Assembly: GCF_001039355.2 (NCBI RefSeq)
Contig: NW_019775685.1
Coordinates: forward strand, 179,480 to 243,479
From: Lingula anatina
Taxonomy: Eukaryota; Brachiopoda; Lingulata; Lingulida; Lingulidae
Length of the DNA: 64,000 bases
Reading direction: 5' to 3'
Made by a program: the position numbers and the translations under genes
Shown: positions 63,618 to 64,000 of the stretch, in pieces
Layout: each line of letters starts with the position of its first letter
Numbering within the stretch: the first letter of the stretch is position 1
Notes under the pieces: model-generated
The model's input: only the letters and a program-made list of their open reading frames with translations
Told to the model about the DNA's origin: nothing
Databases searched by the model: none

Positions 63618-64000
63618 GCCGTACGGTGTAGTACTATCCTACTAAACGAATTACGATGCCCAAAAGACCGAGTTAGACAGGTACAAAGGCAAGAAGTGGG
63701 TCCTTTACACGACACGCGCCAGAACACGGGGCAGTACTTAACATTTCTGGCCATATGCATTGTCCTTATATACTGCAATCACTCGGCAACACGTGGTTTG
63801 ATACGCTATTTGTGACGTAATTGCCTGATGTGACCGCAGCCGCTCCGTGGTGGAACAAATTATGAATGAAACTCGATTATTTTTATCAACATGATAACCG
63901 TCATAATAGCCTATAGATGTGAGGATTGTGGTGTTTGTCTTACGTACAATTAAAAGTCAAAAAGTAGTCCTACACCGCATTATCTCTGATGGCTTTCTTA
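63618..64000. other. 5' region of gene C
   Basis: Upstream (minus-strand) flank of the signal-peptide exon. The promoter is expected here or beyond the window, but I see no clear TATA box. Confidence 0.4.

Overview
The window is eukaryotic nuclear DNA, most likely from a marine invertebrate. Genes are split by GT-AG introns, intergenic DNA is AT-rich and full of microsatellites and short inverted-repeat transposons, and nothing looks bacterial. A mollusc or other lophotrochozoan is my best guess, based on the protein families (NXPE-like esterases, peritrophin-type chitin-binding membrane proteins, a C-type lectin, a carbohydrate sulfotransferase) and TACATGTA-rich spacers. I cannot name the species.

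Layout. (1) 1-11 kb, minus strand: three tandem single-exon NXPE-like genes (PC-esterase fold, type II membrane anchors). Copies 1 and 3 are nearly identical and lie in a recent ~3 kb segmental duplication; copy 2 is older. Two relic NXPE fragments lie on the plus strand between copies 1 and 2, and a dead LINE reverse transcriptase fragment lies beside copy 2. (2) 13-22 kb, plus strand: a 13-exon gene reconstructed here, encoding a 957-residue type I membrane protein with five tandem divergent CUB-like modules, one transmembrane helix and a tail with two PPxY motifs. (3) 25-29.5 kb, minus strand: a four-exon gene for a chitin-binding, mucin-like, single-pass protein (gene A). (4) 37.8-39.3 kb, minus strand: a two-exon carbohydrate sulfotransferase. 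(5) 48.4-56 kb, minus strand: gene B, a larger paralogue of gene A with the same exon layout and intron phases. (6) 58.6-63.6 kb, minus strand: a seven-exon gene for a secreted protein with a C-type lectin domain, a Thr-rich 13-residue repeat array and a von Willebrand factor C domain.

The long gaps (22-25, 30-38, 39-48 and 56-58.5 kb) show no coding structure I can support. They hold microsatellites and at least three families of short non-autonomous DNA transposons. There is one assembly gap of 597 N.

Taken together, most genes build or modify the cell-surface or extracellular glycan layer: putative glycan esterases, a sulfotransferase, two chitin-binding membrane mucins, a lectin-mucin and a CUB receptor. 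That they act together is inference. All multi-exon models were read by eye from splice signals, frame continuity and domain continuity; each closes to a whole number of codons.
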